Assembly (NCBI RefSeq): GCF_015477765.1
Contig: NZ_JADLQQ010000009.1
Coordinates: 186,001 to 250,000, forward strand
From: Nocardia transvalensis
GTDB lineage: Bacteria > Actinomycetota > Actinomycetes > Mycobacteriales > Mycobacteriaceae
Direction: 5' to 3'
Length of the DNA: 64,000 bases
In this document: positions 15,325-24,135 of the stretch, in pieces
Layout of the letters: every line of letters starts with the position of its first letter
Numbering within the stretch: position 1 is the stretch's first letter
The notes under the pieces: model-generated
Databases searched by the model: none
Seen by the model: the letters and a program-made list of their open reading frames with translations, nothing else
Told to the model about the DNA's origin: nothing
Made by a program: the position numbers and the translations under genes

Positions 15325-17790
15325 ATGACTCAGCATCTGGAGAAGGCGAATGCCGAGCAATCGTCTGCTGGCGATGGTGTCGCCCCCGAGCCCACCCTGG
15401 CCGCCCCCGAGCCCGCCCCGGCCGCCCCCGAGCCCACCCCGGCCGAGCCCACCCCTGTGCCGGCCCCTGCTCCCACCCCGGTGCCTACTCCGCGAAATAT
15501 GCCGTTGCGCCAGCCCGGCACCCCGGCGGCCGTGCCCACCTCGGCCTCGCGGCGGGTCCGCGCGCGGCTCGCCCGGCGCATGACCGGTCAGCGTGGTATC
15601 GCCGCGGTCAAGCCGGTGCTCGAGCCGCTGGCCACCGTGCATCGTGAGCTGTATCCGAAGGCCAACCTGCAGCTGCTGCAGCGCGCCTTCGACGTCGCCG
15701 ACGAGAAGCACGCCCACCAGTTCCGCAAATCCGGCGATCCGTACATCACCCACCCGCTGGCGGTCGCCAATATCCTCGCCGAACTCGGCATGGACACCAC
15801 CACCCTGGTGGCCGCGCTGCTGCACGACACCGTCGAGGACACCAGCTACTCGCTCGAGGAACTGACCAACGATTTCGGTTCCGAGGTCGCCCACCTGGTC
15901 GACGGCGTCACCAAACTGGACAAGGTCAATCTGGGCGCCGCGGCCGAGGCCGAGACCATCCGCAAGATGATCATCGCCATGGCCCGCGATCCGCGCGTGC
16001 TGGTGATCAAGGTCGCCGACCGGTTGCACAACATGCGCACCATGCGCTTCCTACCGCCGGAGAAGCAGGCCAAGAAGGCCCGCGAGACGCTGGAAGTCAT
16101 TGCGCCCCTTGCCCATCGGCTCGGTATGGCCACGGTCAAGTGGGAGCTGGAAGACCTCGCGTTCGCGATCCTGCACCCGAAGAAATACGACGAGATCGTG
16201 CGCCTGGTCGCCGACCGTGCGCCCTCGCGCGACACCTATCTGGCCAAGGTGCGCGCCGAGATCGTCAATACCCTGGCCGCCAGCCGCATCAACGCCATCG
16301 TCGAGGGCCGCCCCAAGCACTACTGGTCGATCTATCAGAAGATGATCGTCAAGGGGAAGGACTTCGACGACATCCACGACCTGGTCGGCATCCGCATCCT
16401 CTGCGACGAGGTGCGCGACTGCTATGCCGCGGTCGGCGTGGTGCATTCGCTGTGGCAGCCGATGGCCGGGCGGTTCAAGGACTACATCGCCCAGCCGCGA
16501 TACGGCGTCTATCAGTCGCTGCACACCACGGTCGTCGGCCCGGACGGCAAGCCGCTCGAGGTGCAGATCCGCACCCAGGACATGCACCGCACGGCCGAAT
16601 TCGGCATCGCCGCGCACTGGCGCTACAAGGAGACCAGGGGCAAGCACTCCGGTGATGCCGCCGAGGTCGACGATATGGCCTGGATGCGCCAGCTGCTCGA
16701 CTGGCAGCGGGAGGCCGCCGACCCCGCGGAGTTCCTGGAGTCGCTGCGGTTCGACCTGAAGTCGCCGGAGATCTTCGTGTTCACCCCGAAGGGTGACGTG
16801 ATCACGCTGCCGCAGAAGTCGACGCCCGTGGATTTCGCCTACGCGGTGCACACCGAGGTCGGGCACAAGTGCATCGGCGCCCGGGTGAACGGGCGGCTGG
16901 TCGCGCTGGAGCGGCAGCTGGAGAACGGTGAGGTCGTCGAGATCTTCACCTCCAAGGCGCAGAACGCCGGGCCCAGCCGCGACTGGCAGAACTTCGTGGT
17001 GTCCCCGCGCGCCAAGGCCAAGATCCGGCAGTGGTTCGCCAAGGAACGCCGCGAGGAGGCGCTGGAGGCCGGTAAGGAGTCCATCAGCAAGGAGGTCCGC
17101 CGCACCGGGCTGCCGCTGCAGCGGCTGATGAGCGTCGACGCCATGACCGCGCTGGCGCACGAACTGCACTACACCGACATCTCCGCGCTGTATGCGGCCG
17201 TCGGCGAGAACCAGGTCTCGGCGCACCACGTGGTGCAGCGGTTGGTCACCCAGCTCGGCGGCGTCGGTGACGTGGAGAACGAACTCGCCGAGCGCAGTAC
17301 GCCCTCCACCCTGCCCGCCCGTCAGCGCACCAGCGGCGATGCCGGTGTGGAGATTCCGGGCGCCCCGGGCACGGTCGCCAAGCTGGCCAAATGCTGTACT
17401 CCGGTGCCGGGTGACGAGATCATGGGCTTCGTGACCCGCGGGGGAGCGGTGAGCGTGCACCGCACCGACTGCACCAACGCGGGCTCGCTGCAGGCGCAGC
17501 AGGAGCGGATCATCGAGGTGAAGTGGGCGCCCTCACCGTCGTCGGTATTCCTGGTCGCCATCCAGATCGAGGCCCTCGACCGCACCCGCCTGCTCTCGGA
17601 CGTGACGAAGGTGCTGGCCGACGAGAAGGTCAACATCCTGTCCGCCTCGGTGATGACCTCCGGTGACCGGGTCGCCATCAGCAAGTTCACCTTCGAGATG
17701 GGCGACCCGAAGCATCTGGGCCACCTGCTGAACGTGGTGCGCAATGTGGAGGGCGTCTACGACGTCTACCGGGTGACCTCGGCGGCCTGA
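15325..17790 (+). CDS. relA: Bifunctional (p)ppGpp synthetase/hydrolase Rel
   Basis: This 821-residue RelA/SpoT homologue makes and destroys the stringent-response alarmone (p)ppGpp. Domains in order: a Pro/Ala-rich N-terminal extension (about residues 15-75); the HD hydrolase (HAHQFRKSGDPYITHPLAVA and LLHDTVEDT); the synthetase (DLVGIRILCDEVRDCYAAVG and RYGVYQSLHTTVVGPDG); TGS (IFVFTPKGDVITLPQ); the conserved-cysteine region (AKCCTPVPGDEIMGFVTRG); and a C-terminal ACT domain. The HD motif is intact, so both activities are expected, as in mycobacterial Rel. It follows apt; in mycobacteria ppiB comes next, but here a 20-kb secretion-like cluster intervenes. Confidence 0.95.
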   Translation: MTQHLEKANAEQSSAGDGVAPEPTLAAPEPAPAAPEPTPAEPTPVPAPAPTPVPTPRNMPLRQPGTPAAVPTSASRRVRARLARRMTGQRGIAAVKPVLEPLATVHRELYPKANLQLLQRAFDVADEKHAHQFRKSGDPYITHPLAVANILAELGMDTTTLVAALLHDTVEDTSYSLEELTNDFGSEVAHLVDGVTKLDKVNLGAAAEAETIRKMIIAMARDPRVLVIKVADRLHNMRTMRFLPPEKQAKKARETLEVIAPLAHRLGMATVKWELEDLAFAILHPKKYDEIVRLVADRAPSRDTYLAKVRAEIVNTLAASRINAIVEGRPKHYWSIYQKMIVKGKDFDDIHDLVGIRILCDEVRDCYAAVGVVHSLWQPMAGRFKDYIAQPRYGVYQSLHTTVVGPDGKPLEVQIRTQDMHRTAEFGIAAHWRYKETRGKHSGDAAEVDDMAWMRQLLDWQREAADPAEFLESLRFDLKSPEIFVFTPKGDVITLPQKSTPVDFAYAVHTEVGHKCIGARVNGRLVALERQLENGEVVEIFTSKAQNAGPSRDWQNFVVSPRAKAKIRQWFAKERREEALEAGKESISKEVRRTGLPLQRLMSVDAMTALAHELHYTDISALYAAVGENQVSAHHVVQRLVTQLGGVGDVENELAERSTPSTLPARQRTSGDAGVEIPGAPGTVAKLAKCCTPVPGDEIMGFVTRGGAVSVHRTDCTNAGSLQAQQERIIEVKWAPSPSSVFLVAIQIEALDRTRLLSDVTKVLADEKVNILSASVMTSGDRVAISKFTFEMGDPKHLGHLLNVVRNVEGVYDVYRVTSAA

Positions 17791-18320
17791 CGCTGCTCGG
17801 CCCGATTCGGTGGCACGGGCCCAGATGAGGGCGGTGGCCTCGGTGCTGGGTTCGCCGCCGGGCTTGCCCCGCGCCTCCCAGTCCAGCATGTCGTCGGCCA
17901 GTGCGGCCAGGCGCGGGTCCTCCGGATCCCAGTCCAATGCCTGATCCATGAGCAGGTACAGCCGGATCACCTCGGAATCATGCGTTGCGGCGCTCTTGCT
18001 CCGTACGTACTCGGGCACGATCTTGGGGGCCATCGCCCACGGCAGGATCCACGCGTCGCGTTCCAGGCGCACCATCCGCTCGCTGACACCGATGGCGCGC
18101 ATCCGGTCCAGAACCTCGATCACCACCCGAGGCAGGAAAAGCGCTTCGCCGCTTGCCAATTCGGCGATGCGGCGGTGCTGCTCGCTGAGCTGGTCGATCT
18201 GGTGCCGCAGTTCGGTGCCGATATCGGTGATGGCCGTGGCGAATTCGCTCGGCTGCGCATGCATCAGCTCATCGATGCGGGCCAGCGGCACACCGGCCGC
18301 GGTCGTACACCAAGCGTGCA
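17791..18320 (-). pseudogene. MerR-family regulator lacking its DNA-binding N-terminus
   Basis: The reading frame on the minus strand encodes the effector half of a MerR regulator (GVPLARIDELMHAQPSEFATA, RIAELASGEALFLPRVVIEVLD and RAIGVSERMVRLERDAWIL). The N-terminal 60-70 residues with the helix-turn-helix are missing: the homologous sequence begins almost directly after a MerR-type promoter (18321-18344). At the other end the frame stays open through the last 257 bases of relA on the opposite strand, so the natural C-terminus is probably lost too. A deletion-derived pseudogene is the best reading; an autonomous ligand-binding protein is possible. Confidence 0.6.
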
Positions 18321-18344
18321 ACCCTGACGCAGGGTCAGGGTCAA
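18321..18344 (-). promoter_or_regulatory. MerR-type promoter/operator dyad
   Basis: On the minus strand TTGACC (18344-18339) is followed by the dyad ACCCTGA-7 bases-TCAGGGT (18341-18321). This is the long-spacer arrangement bound by MerR regulators on their own promoters. It overlaps the stop codon of the DMT-type transporter gene and points into the truncated MerR gene. Confidence 0.6.
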
Positions 18345-19204
18345 GCCTCGGCGTCGACGGTCACCTCTGCCTGGGCGCGCGACAGGCGAATCGCCTCGAC
18401 ACACATCACGACCACCGCCACCACGACGAAGGCGGTGCCGACCGGGCCGCTGCGCAGGCGTTCACCGAGGACGGTCATGCCGAGGAAGGCGGCGCCCAGC
18501 GGTTCGGCGACGGTGAACGCCGGGAGCGATGCCGACAGCGGTCCCACCTGATATCCGCGCTGTTGCAGATACAAGCCGAGCAGACCGGTCGCAGCCAGCG
18601 CGTAGGGCTGCCAGCTGGTGAGAACCGCGGACACCCCGTCGCCGAACAGCTCGGTGACATGTTCGGTCAACGCGGCCGAGATGCCGAACAACAGTCCGGC
18701 CGCGGTGCCGAGCAGCAGCGCCTGCAGCGTCGGCACCCGGACGGTGGTCGCGACCACCACACCCGCCGCGATCAGTCCGAACAACAATCCCAGGGGCAGC
18801 AGCCACTGCCGCCAGGGCGCATCCGACACACCCTCGGTGGGGTTGCCGACGACGAGGAAGACCGCCAGCGCCGCCGACAGGGCCACCGCCTGCGCCCACA
18901 TGATCGGAGTCACCCGGCGGCCGCTGTAGTGCGCGGCCAGCGGCAGCGCGAACACCAGCGCGCTCACCAGGATCGGCTGCACCACCAGCACCGATCCCAG
19001 CGCCAGCGCCGCCACCTGGAAGGCGAATCCGCCCGCATCGCCGACGATGCCCGCCCACCAGCGGGGACTGCGAATCAGCCGGGCCAGCAGCGCATCGCCC
19101 GCCGGGACATCCGCCGCCGCCCGCTGCTGTGCCACCGCGGAGACGGCGAACAGGACCGCGCCGACGAAGGCGCACAGCACGGCGGCAATCGGGAGATCGG
19201 TCAT
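18341..19204 (-). CDS. DMT-superfamily (EamA-like) transporter
   Basis: This 287-residue membrane protein has about nine or ten hydrophobic helices and the drug/metabolite transporter layout of two repeats. Segments such as VLVVQPILVSALVFALPLAAHY and AFTVAEPLGAAFLGMTVLGERL resemble EamA-type exporters, in which a Pro/Glu-containing helix precedes the last pair. The N-terminus begins directly with a helix (MTDLPIAAVLCAFVGAVLFA). Substrate unknown. It shares its 3' end with the MerR-type promoter of the neighbouring regulator remnant. Confidence 0.85.
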   Translation of the reverse strand: MTDLPIAAVLCAFVGAVLFAVSAVAQQRAAADVPAGDALLARLIRSPRWWAGIVGDAGGFAFQVAALALGSVLVVQPILVSALVFALPLAAHYSGRRVTPIMWAQAVALSAALAVFLVVGNPTEGVSDAPWRQWLLPLGLLFGLIAAGVVVATTVRVPTLQALLLGTAAGLLFGISAALTEHVTELFGDGVSAVLTSWQPYALAATGLLGLYLQQRGYQVGPLSASLPAFTVAEPLGAAFLGMTVLGERLRSGPVGTAFVVVAVVVMCVEAIRLSRAQAEVTVDAEA

Positions 19205-19535
19205 CCGGACAGTCTGCCCGGACCGAGCGGTCGGTCGTGATTCGCCCTCCCGGCGTGTCCGGATCGCCGGGTTGTTGCCATTGGCCCCGAAAGTCGCTGC
19301 GGCCGACTAGAATTCTTCCGGTCGGTTTGCCGACATGGCGGGGGTTCTTCCGATATTGCGTACGCAATGTGCAGGTTGCACTGCGGCGTTCGCTGGATTC
19401 TGTTACGGTCTATTGCGTTTCGGGGCTCGCGCGGCAGCGGCGGCAACTCGAAGCCATCGACGATCGCAGCTACGGGTCGCCGCGGCACTCGACCCTCCGG
19501 ACTTTTGCATACGGCTGGTAAGGGGGTCAGAGAGG
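19205..19535. other. Promoter region ahead of the cutinase and secretion-like cluster
   Basis: These 331 bases between divergent genes contain a perfect 14-bp palindrome ATTGCGTACGCAAT (19355-19368), about 170 bases before the cutinase start, and a comparatively AT-rich stretch around 19395-19420. It is a likely site for a promoter and operator. No gene or known RNA element was recognised. Confidence 0.5.
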
Positions 19536-21140
19536 ATGCTGACCGCGCGCACAACCTGGAGCAGGCTGGGTACGACCGCAGTCGCCGTGGCGGCGATCAC
19601 CGCCGGTGCCGGAACGTATCCGGCGCCCGCCTCCGCCCAGCCTTCCCCGGGCCCCACCACCAGCATCGCGATCGACACCTGTCCCGCCCTGTACGCCTTG
19701 GGTATTCAGGGCACCGGTGAATCGTCGCCGGATGCCGCCCCTACCACCGACACCGGCATGTTGTCATCGGTGTTTCTGCCCATGCTCGCCGAGGCGCCCG
19801 AGCGCGGACTCGTCGATCGTGCCTACGTGCCATACGAATCCGCCTTCGGCGGCGCGGTCGGCGGCGGTGCGGTGCCCTACGCCCAGTCGGTGCTCGACGG
19901 TCTGGATCGCTTGCGCACCATGGCCCGTCAGATCGCGCAGCGTTGCGACCGCACCCGGTTCGCGATCGCCGGTTACTCCCAGGGCGCTCATGTGGCCTCG
20001 ATGTTCGCCCAGGAGATCGGGCGCGGCGCAGGCGTGCTCGCGCCGGACCGGATCGCCGCCGTCGCGCTGTTCGGCGATCCCACGCGCAATCCTGGTGCCC
20101 CGCTGTTCCCCGGTTCGCCGGATCGCATCGCGCCCGATGCGCCGCCGGGCACCGAAGGCCAGCGGGTCGCCGCGGTGCGGGCGCTGGCGCTGCCGCCGGC
20201 ATCCGGCGGCGGCATCGGGCCCGGGCGCGACGTCGCCACCGACTTCGGTGCGCTCACCGGCCGGGTCGCAAGTTTCTGTGTCGCAGGCGATCTGGCCTGT
20301 GACGCACCCGCGGGCGCGCCGATCCTGCGCGCCGTCGCCGCCGTGATGGGCCAGTCCACCCTGTCCGGTGGCGATCCGATCGCCGCGCTCACCTCCATCG
20401 CGCAGGCCCTGGCGTTCACTTCGATCAAGGTGGCCTCGACCGTCGTCAATCGCGACCTGCAGGGCGTCGCCCCCGCGTCGCTGTCCTATCAGCCGGGTCA
20501 GTCGATCTCCCAGCGCATCGCCGAGGCCGCCGATCCGCGCAGCCGGCTCGCCCTGGCGGATCCGATGCGCGCGATGCTGAAGGTCGGCATGATCGGCCTC
20601 AACGCCGTCGGTGTGGTGGTGCGCACCGTGCTCGACCCGGCCGCCCTGACCCAGCTGGCCGCCGCCGCGCTCAACGACCCGCCGAAGGCGCTGGTGCTGC
20701 TGGCCGACGGTCTCGGACGGGCGGTGACCGAGCTCGTCCCGCCGACCACGGTGTCCCGGCTGATCGAACAGGCCTACCAGGCCGTCGTCCAGAACATCAC
20801 CGAGAATCGGGAGCTGCTCAGCACCACCACCTGGGTGCGGTATTGGGACACCGTGCAGCGCCACGGCGCCTATGCCACCGCCGCGGTCGACGCGCGCGGG
20901 GACGCCCCGGTGCGCTTTGTCGCCGCCTGGTTCGCCGCCGCCGCCCGCGACCTGCTCGCCTCCGTCGGCGCACAGCCCGCGAACGGCGGCGCGAGCGGCC
21001 CGATCACCGGAATCTCGGTACCACCTACCGGCGCGTCGAGTTCGTCGAATTCGTCGGGTACGGGACAATTTCCGTTCGGGACAGGTCCCCGTCCCACCGC
21101 TGGTACCGCTGACGACAACTACCCGTTCTCCACGAACTGA
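19536..21140 (+). CDS. Cutinase-family secreted hydrolase with large insertion
   Basis: This 534-residue protein has a Sec signal peptide (cleavage near ASAQ, residues 33-36) and an alpha/beta-hydrolase cutinase core. The nucleophile is Ser148 in GYSQG; the catalytic Asp252 lies in CVAGDLACD. Normal cutinases place the catalytic His within about 15 residues of that Asp. Here the only suitable His is His443 in RHGAY, followed by the usual C-terminal helix (RFVAAWFAAAARDLL). About 190 residues are therefore inserted between Asp and His. The C-terminus is Ser/Gly-rich. Cutinase-like enzymes cleave esters of envelope or host lipids. It lies 54 bases before the secretion-like cluster and may be its first gene. 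Confidence 0.85.
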   Translation: MLTARTTWSRLGTTAVAVAAITAGAGTYPAPASAQPSPGPTTSIAIDTCPALYALGIQGTGESSPDAAPTTDTGMLSSVFLPMLAEAPERGLVDRAYVPYESAFGGAVGGGAVPYAQSVLDGLDRLRTMARQIAQRCDRTRFAIAGYSQGAHVASMFAQEIGRGAGVLAPDRIAAVALFGDPTRNPGAPLFPGSPDRIAPDAPPGTEGQRVAAVRALALPPASGGGIGPGRDVATDFGALTGRVASFCVAGDLACDAPAGAPILRAVAAVMGQSTLSGGDPIAALTSIAQALAFTSIKVASTVVNRDLQGVAPASLSYQPGQSISQRIAEAADPRSRLALADPMRAMLKVGMIGLNAVGVVVRTVLDPAALTQLAAAALNDPPKALVLLADGLGRAVTELVPPTTVSRLIEQAYQAVVQNITENRELLSTTTWVRYWDTVQRHGAYATAAVDARGDAPVRFVAAWFAAAARDLLASVGAQPANGGASGPITGISVPPTGASSSSNSSGTGQFPFGTGPRPTAGTADDNYPFSTN

Positions 21141-21194
21141 TCGCCGAGAGGGTCCGACGATGCTGCACGAACCTGGCTCCGCGGGGATGGGGGA

Positions 21195-22178
21195 ATGTTG
21201 AAGCCGTACAAAGACTTGCGCCGGTGGTATCCGCCGCTCGAACCGGAGGGCGTCGCGGCCCCGGCCCCCGTGCGCCCGGCGCCGCCGCTCGAGCCTGCCG
21301 CCGACGACGGCGCCGCGCGCTATCCGCACTACATCCGCGAGACCGAGCCCGAACCGTTCGTCCCGTTCCTCGACGAGCCGCCCACCCGGCGCAGCGAATT
21401 CGTCGGCGGGTGGACCGACTGGGTCACGCGCGCACCCGGACCCGACGACGACTATCGCGCGCCCGACGGTGAGGTCGTGCCGTTCCCGTGGGACTCCGAC
21501 GAGGACGAGCCGGATCGAACCGAGTCGCGCCCGCCCCGCCCGGCGCGCGATGCCGACACCGGTCGCCGCCGTGGCCCCAGGGTGGGCCGCGACGGTCCCG
21601 GCGCGGCCGCCTCGCCGCGCTCGCTGCAGGAGTACACCCGGCCCAGCCGGCTGCGTGTGACCCTCGTCCTGGCGATTGCCGTGCTATTGCTGGCCGCCGC
21701 GGGAGCTTTCGCGCTGTATCTGCTGCAGCAGCGCGGAGGGGCCCGGCCCAGCGCCGGTCCGACCACGCCGATGATGCAGCTGACGGCCGCCACGACCGAT
21801 GCCTTCCCGGGCGGTTGCCCCACCGAGCGGATCAACGGGGTGATCCGCGGCGCCGAACCCGGCGGCACCGCCTCGGGTCCCGACGCGATCATGTGGTTCC
21901 AGCACGCGTACTACGTGGAACGCTCCGGTGCGCGGGCCCGCGAGGTGGTCGCCCCCGGAGCCGTGGTGCCTCCGGCTTCGGTAATTCAGCGCGGCATCGA
22001 TTCCGTCCCGCCCGGTACCACCTACTGCGTGCGGGTGGCCGCCCTGACGGACGGGAAGTACACGGTGGAGGTCACCGAGCGTCGCCCCGGTGCCAACCCG
22101 ACGACCTACGACAAGCAGACGGTGACCACCGCGGTGGTCGACGGCCGCACCCTGATCACGGGCATCACGGCCGGGTAA
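21195..22178 (+). CDS. Single-pass membrane protein, first gene of secretion-like cluster
   Basis: This 327-residue protein has a long acidic/proline-rich cytoplasmic part (1-150), one membrane helix (about 154-177, VTLVLAIAVLLLAAAGAFAL) and an extracellular domain of about 130 residues. That domain has two cysteines (FPGGCPTERINGVIRGAEPG and TTYCVRVAALTDG), likely a disulphide, and recurs in actinobacterial conjugation-type loci. Function unknown; topology suggests a structural component linking the cytoplasmic ATPases to the envelope. It is followed after 15 bases by the MinD-like gene. Confidence 0.75.
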   Translation: MLKPYKDLRRWYPPLEPEGVAAPAPVRPAPPLEPAADDGAARYPHYIRETEPEPFVPFLDEPPTRRSEFVGGWTDWVTRAPGPDDDYRAPDGEVVPFPWDSDEDEPDRTESRPPRPARDADTGRRRGPRVGRDGPGAAASPRSLQEYTRPSRLRVTLVLAIAVLLLAAAGAFALYLLQQRGGARPSAGPTTPMMQLTAATTDAFPGGCPTERINGVIRGAEPGGTASGPDAIMWFQHAYYVERSGARAREVVAPGAVVPPASVIQRGIDSVPPGTTYCVRVAALTDGKYTVEVTERRPGANPTTYDKQTVTTAVVDGRTLITGITAG

Positions 22179-22193
22179 GAGGAGAGCTGAACC

Positions 22194-23072
22194 ATGGGAC
22201 AGGACTGGAGCCGGTGGCTCGACGAGGCGCCCGACGCGGGCGACGAGGCGAGCGCGCGCAGCCGTGCCGAGGCTCCGGTGGTGCGGTTGCGCAAAGACCG
22301 GAAAGACAAGGGTGGCGGCGGTGGTGCGCTGTCGCGGCCGATTCTGGTCGTCGGCGGGTGCGGCGGGGCCGGCACCACCACGACCGCACTCGGGCTGGCC
22401 GGTGAGCTGGGTGCCGCCGGGGCGCCGACGGTCGCCGTCGACGCCACCGCGGCGGGCAGCGACCTGGCGCTGCGCGGCGCCGACGAACACCTGAGCCCGA
22501 TCAGCCTGCAGCAGTGGCTCTACGGCCGCGGCGACGACGAGCCCGCACCGCTGAAGGAATGCCTGTCGCACGCCACCTCCGGCATCGGGCTGCTGTGGCG
22601 CGACGCCGCCCCGCTGCGCCGGCGCGCCACCTATCTCACCGTGTCCCGCGCCATCTCCGACGCCGGGTACATCCCCGTCTACGACGGCGGCAGCCCGATC
22701 GCCGCCCGGCATCTGCGCCCGCTGCTCGAGGACGCCGAAGTGGCCCTCGTCCTGGCGATTCCGGCCCGCGTCGACGCCGCCAACCGGCTGCGGGTGACAT
22801 TGGAATGGCTCGACGACGAATTCGGCGGGCAGACCGAGGGCCAGGGCGGCGGCATCGTCGGCGACACCACGATCGTGGTCTCGCATCAGTTGCCGGGCCA
22901 TGCGACGCCGGTCGCCGAACATTTGCGGGAACACCTCACCGGATGGGTTCGCGATATCCGGGAGATCCCGTACGACCCCCACCTGGCCCGGGGGGAACTG
23001 GTGCGCCACAACACACTTGCCGCCGACACCCGCAGGGCCTATCGCACGCTGCTGACGGGGGTGGCATCATGA
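22194..23072 (+). CDS. MinD/ParA-like protein with degenerate P-loop
   Basis: The 292 residues show the MinD/ParA fold: beta strand PILVVGG, a P-loop-like segment CGGAGTTTT (residues 56-64), a switch region (VPVYDGGSPIAARHL-like) and ALVLAIPARVDAANRLRVTLEWL. In true deviant Walker A motifs (KGGxGKTT) both lysines are essential; here they are Cys and Thr, so nucleotide hydrolysis is doubtful. The N-terminus is charged and flexible. It overlaps the next, similar gene by ATGA, suggesting the two products form a pair. A role in positioning or assembling the secretion apparatus is inference. Confidence 0.7.
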   Translation: MGQDWSRWLDEAPDAGDEASARSRAEAPVVRLRKDRKDKGGGGGALSRPILVVGGCGGAGTTTTALGLAGELGAAGAPTVAVDATAAGSDLALRGADEHLSPISLQQWLYGRGDDEPAPLKECLSHATSGIGLLWRDAAPLRRRATYLTVSRAISDAGYIPVYDGGSPIAARHLRPLLEDAEVALVLAIPARVDAANRLRVTLEWLDDEFGGQTEGQGGGIVGDTTIVVSHQLPGHATPVAEHLREHLTGWVRDIREIPYDPHLARGELVRHNTLAADTRRAYRTLLTGVAS

Positions 23073-23746
23073 CCGCGGCCATGAAGGAACGTCGCTCATC
23101 CGAATCCACGCCTGCGGCAGGGGTTGTCGCCCCGTCGGAGTCTCGCCGTGCGCCCATCTGGGACCGGCCCGTACCCGGCGTCGGGCGCGCGCCGCTGGTG
23201 TGGTTGCTCGGCGTCCACGGCGGTGCGGGAGCCAGCACCCTCGCCCATGTGCTCGCGCCCGCGGCGGATTCGCACCGGCGCTGGCCGGGCGGCTTCGATC
23301 GCGAATCGCCGTTCGTCGTGCTGGTCGCCCGCGAGACGATCGCCGGGCTGACCCGCGCCCACGACCTGTTGCGCCAGTACCACGCCGGGCTGGCCGGGCC
23401 GAGCGAGGTGCTCGGGCTGATCACCGTTGCCGCCCGCCCCGGCCGCATTCCGGCCGAGATCCGGCGCTACCGCGACGTGGTCGGCGCCCTGGCCGGTGAG
23501 ATGTGGCAGGTGCCGTGGCACGAGGAGTGGATCCTCGTCGAACCCGATCAGTTGCCGGTGTGGTCGCCGTCCGACCCGCCACCGCCGCAGAAGAAGCGCA
23601 AACTCGATCCGCTGCAGGAGGTTCCCCACGACGTCGACGAACTCGGTTCGAGCATCGTCGCGCTGATCCGCGACAAGGTCAGCGCCGCCGCGCCCTCGGA
23701 TGACGACGAGGACGACATCGACGACGACATCGAGGACACGGAATGA
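23069..23746 (+). CDS. Second MinD-like protein, probable partner
   Basis: This 225-residue protein begins its fold with APLVWLLGVHGGAGASTLAHVL. That is a P-loop-like motif (residues 48-58) again lacking both lysines of the MinD/ParA Walker A (His and Ala instead). The middle part (FVVLVARETIAGLTRAHDLLRQYHAG and EVLGLITVAARPGRIPAEI) fits a shortened ParA-like fold. The tail is very acidic (DDDEDDIDDDIED). Translation couples to the upstream gene through ATGA. A 17-bp palindrome follows its stop codon. Confidence 0.7.
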   Translation: MTAAMKERRSSESTPAAGVVAPSESRRAPIWDRPVPGVGRAPLVWLLGVHGGAGASTLAHVLAPAADSHRRWPGGFDRESPFVVLVARETIAGLTRAHDLLRQYHAGLAGPSEVLGLITVAARPGRIPAEIRRYRDVVGALAGEMWQVPWHEEWILVEPDQLPVWSPSDPPPPQKKRKLDPLQEVPHDVDELGSSIVALIRDKVSAAAPSDDDEDDIDDDIEDTE

Positions 23747-23770
23747 ACGCGCCCCAGGCTGTTTTCCACG

Positions 23771-23787
23771 GTGTACCTCAGGTACAC
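23771..23787. promoter_or_regulatory. 17-bp perfect palindrome inside the cluster
   Basis: GTGTACCTCAGGTACAC has two 8-base arms around a single C and lies 38 bases before the start of the pilin-like gene, in the first sizeable gap (79 bases) of the cluster. It looks like an operator or internal regulatory site. Confidence 0.55.
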
Positions 23788-23825
23788 GGTTATGAATTCC
23801 GATCACCTATTGAGAAGGACGCTCG

Positions 23826-24122
23826 ATGAGTACCATCCTGGCCGCCGTGCACGAGACGTACGGCGCAGTTCTCGCTCAGGTCGGGAATCCGACCCCCGAG
23901 GCGCCGCCCGCCTCGGAGAAATTGCTCCGATTGGTTCGCTACTTCACCTGGTTCGTGCTGCTGTCGGGCATCCTGGGCATCACCTACGCGGGTGGCAAAT
24001 TCGCCTGGGAGAAGTGGACCGGCGGCGGCCTGGAGTCGCCGAAGATGGTGGCGGGAGCCATGATCGGCGGGATCATCGCCACCAGTGCCGGCACCATCAT
24101 GAACGCCGTGATCGGGACCTAG
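23826..24122 (+). CDS. Small two-helix membrane protein, VirB2/TrbC-like candidate
   Basis: The 98 residues comprise a short N-terminal part (signal-like, about 1-25) and two hydrophobic helices (RYFTWFVLLSGILGITYAGG and MVAGAMIGGIIATSAGTIM) separated by a short charged loop (KFAWEKWTGGG). Size and layout match the pilin/VirB2-TrbC proteins of type IV secretion systems, which usually sit just upstream of VirB3-like genes; no sequence motif proves it. AGAAGGA precedes ATG 23826. Confidence 0.6.
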   Translation: MSTILAAVHETYGAVLAQVGNPTPEAPPASEKLLRLVRYFTWFVLLSGILGITYAGGKFAWEKWTGGGLESPKMVAGAMIGGIIATSAGTIMNAVIGT

Positions 24123-24135
24123 GGCCGGAGCGGTC

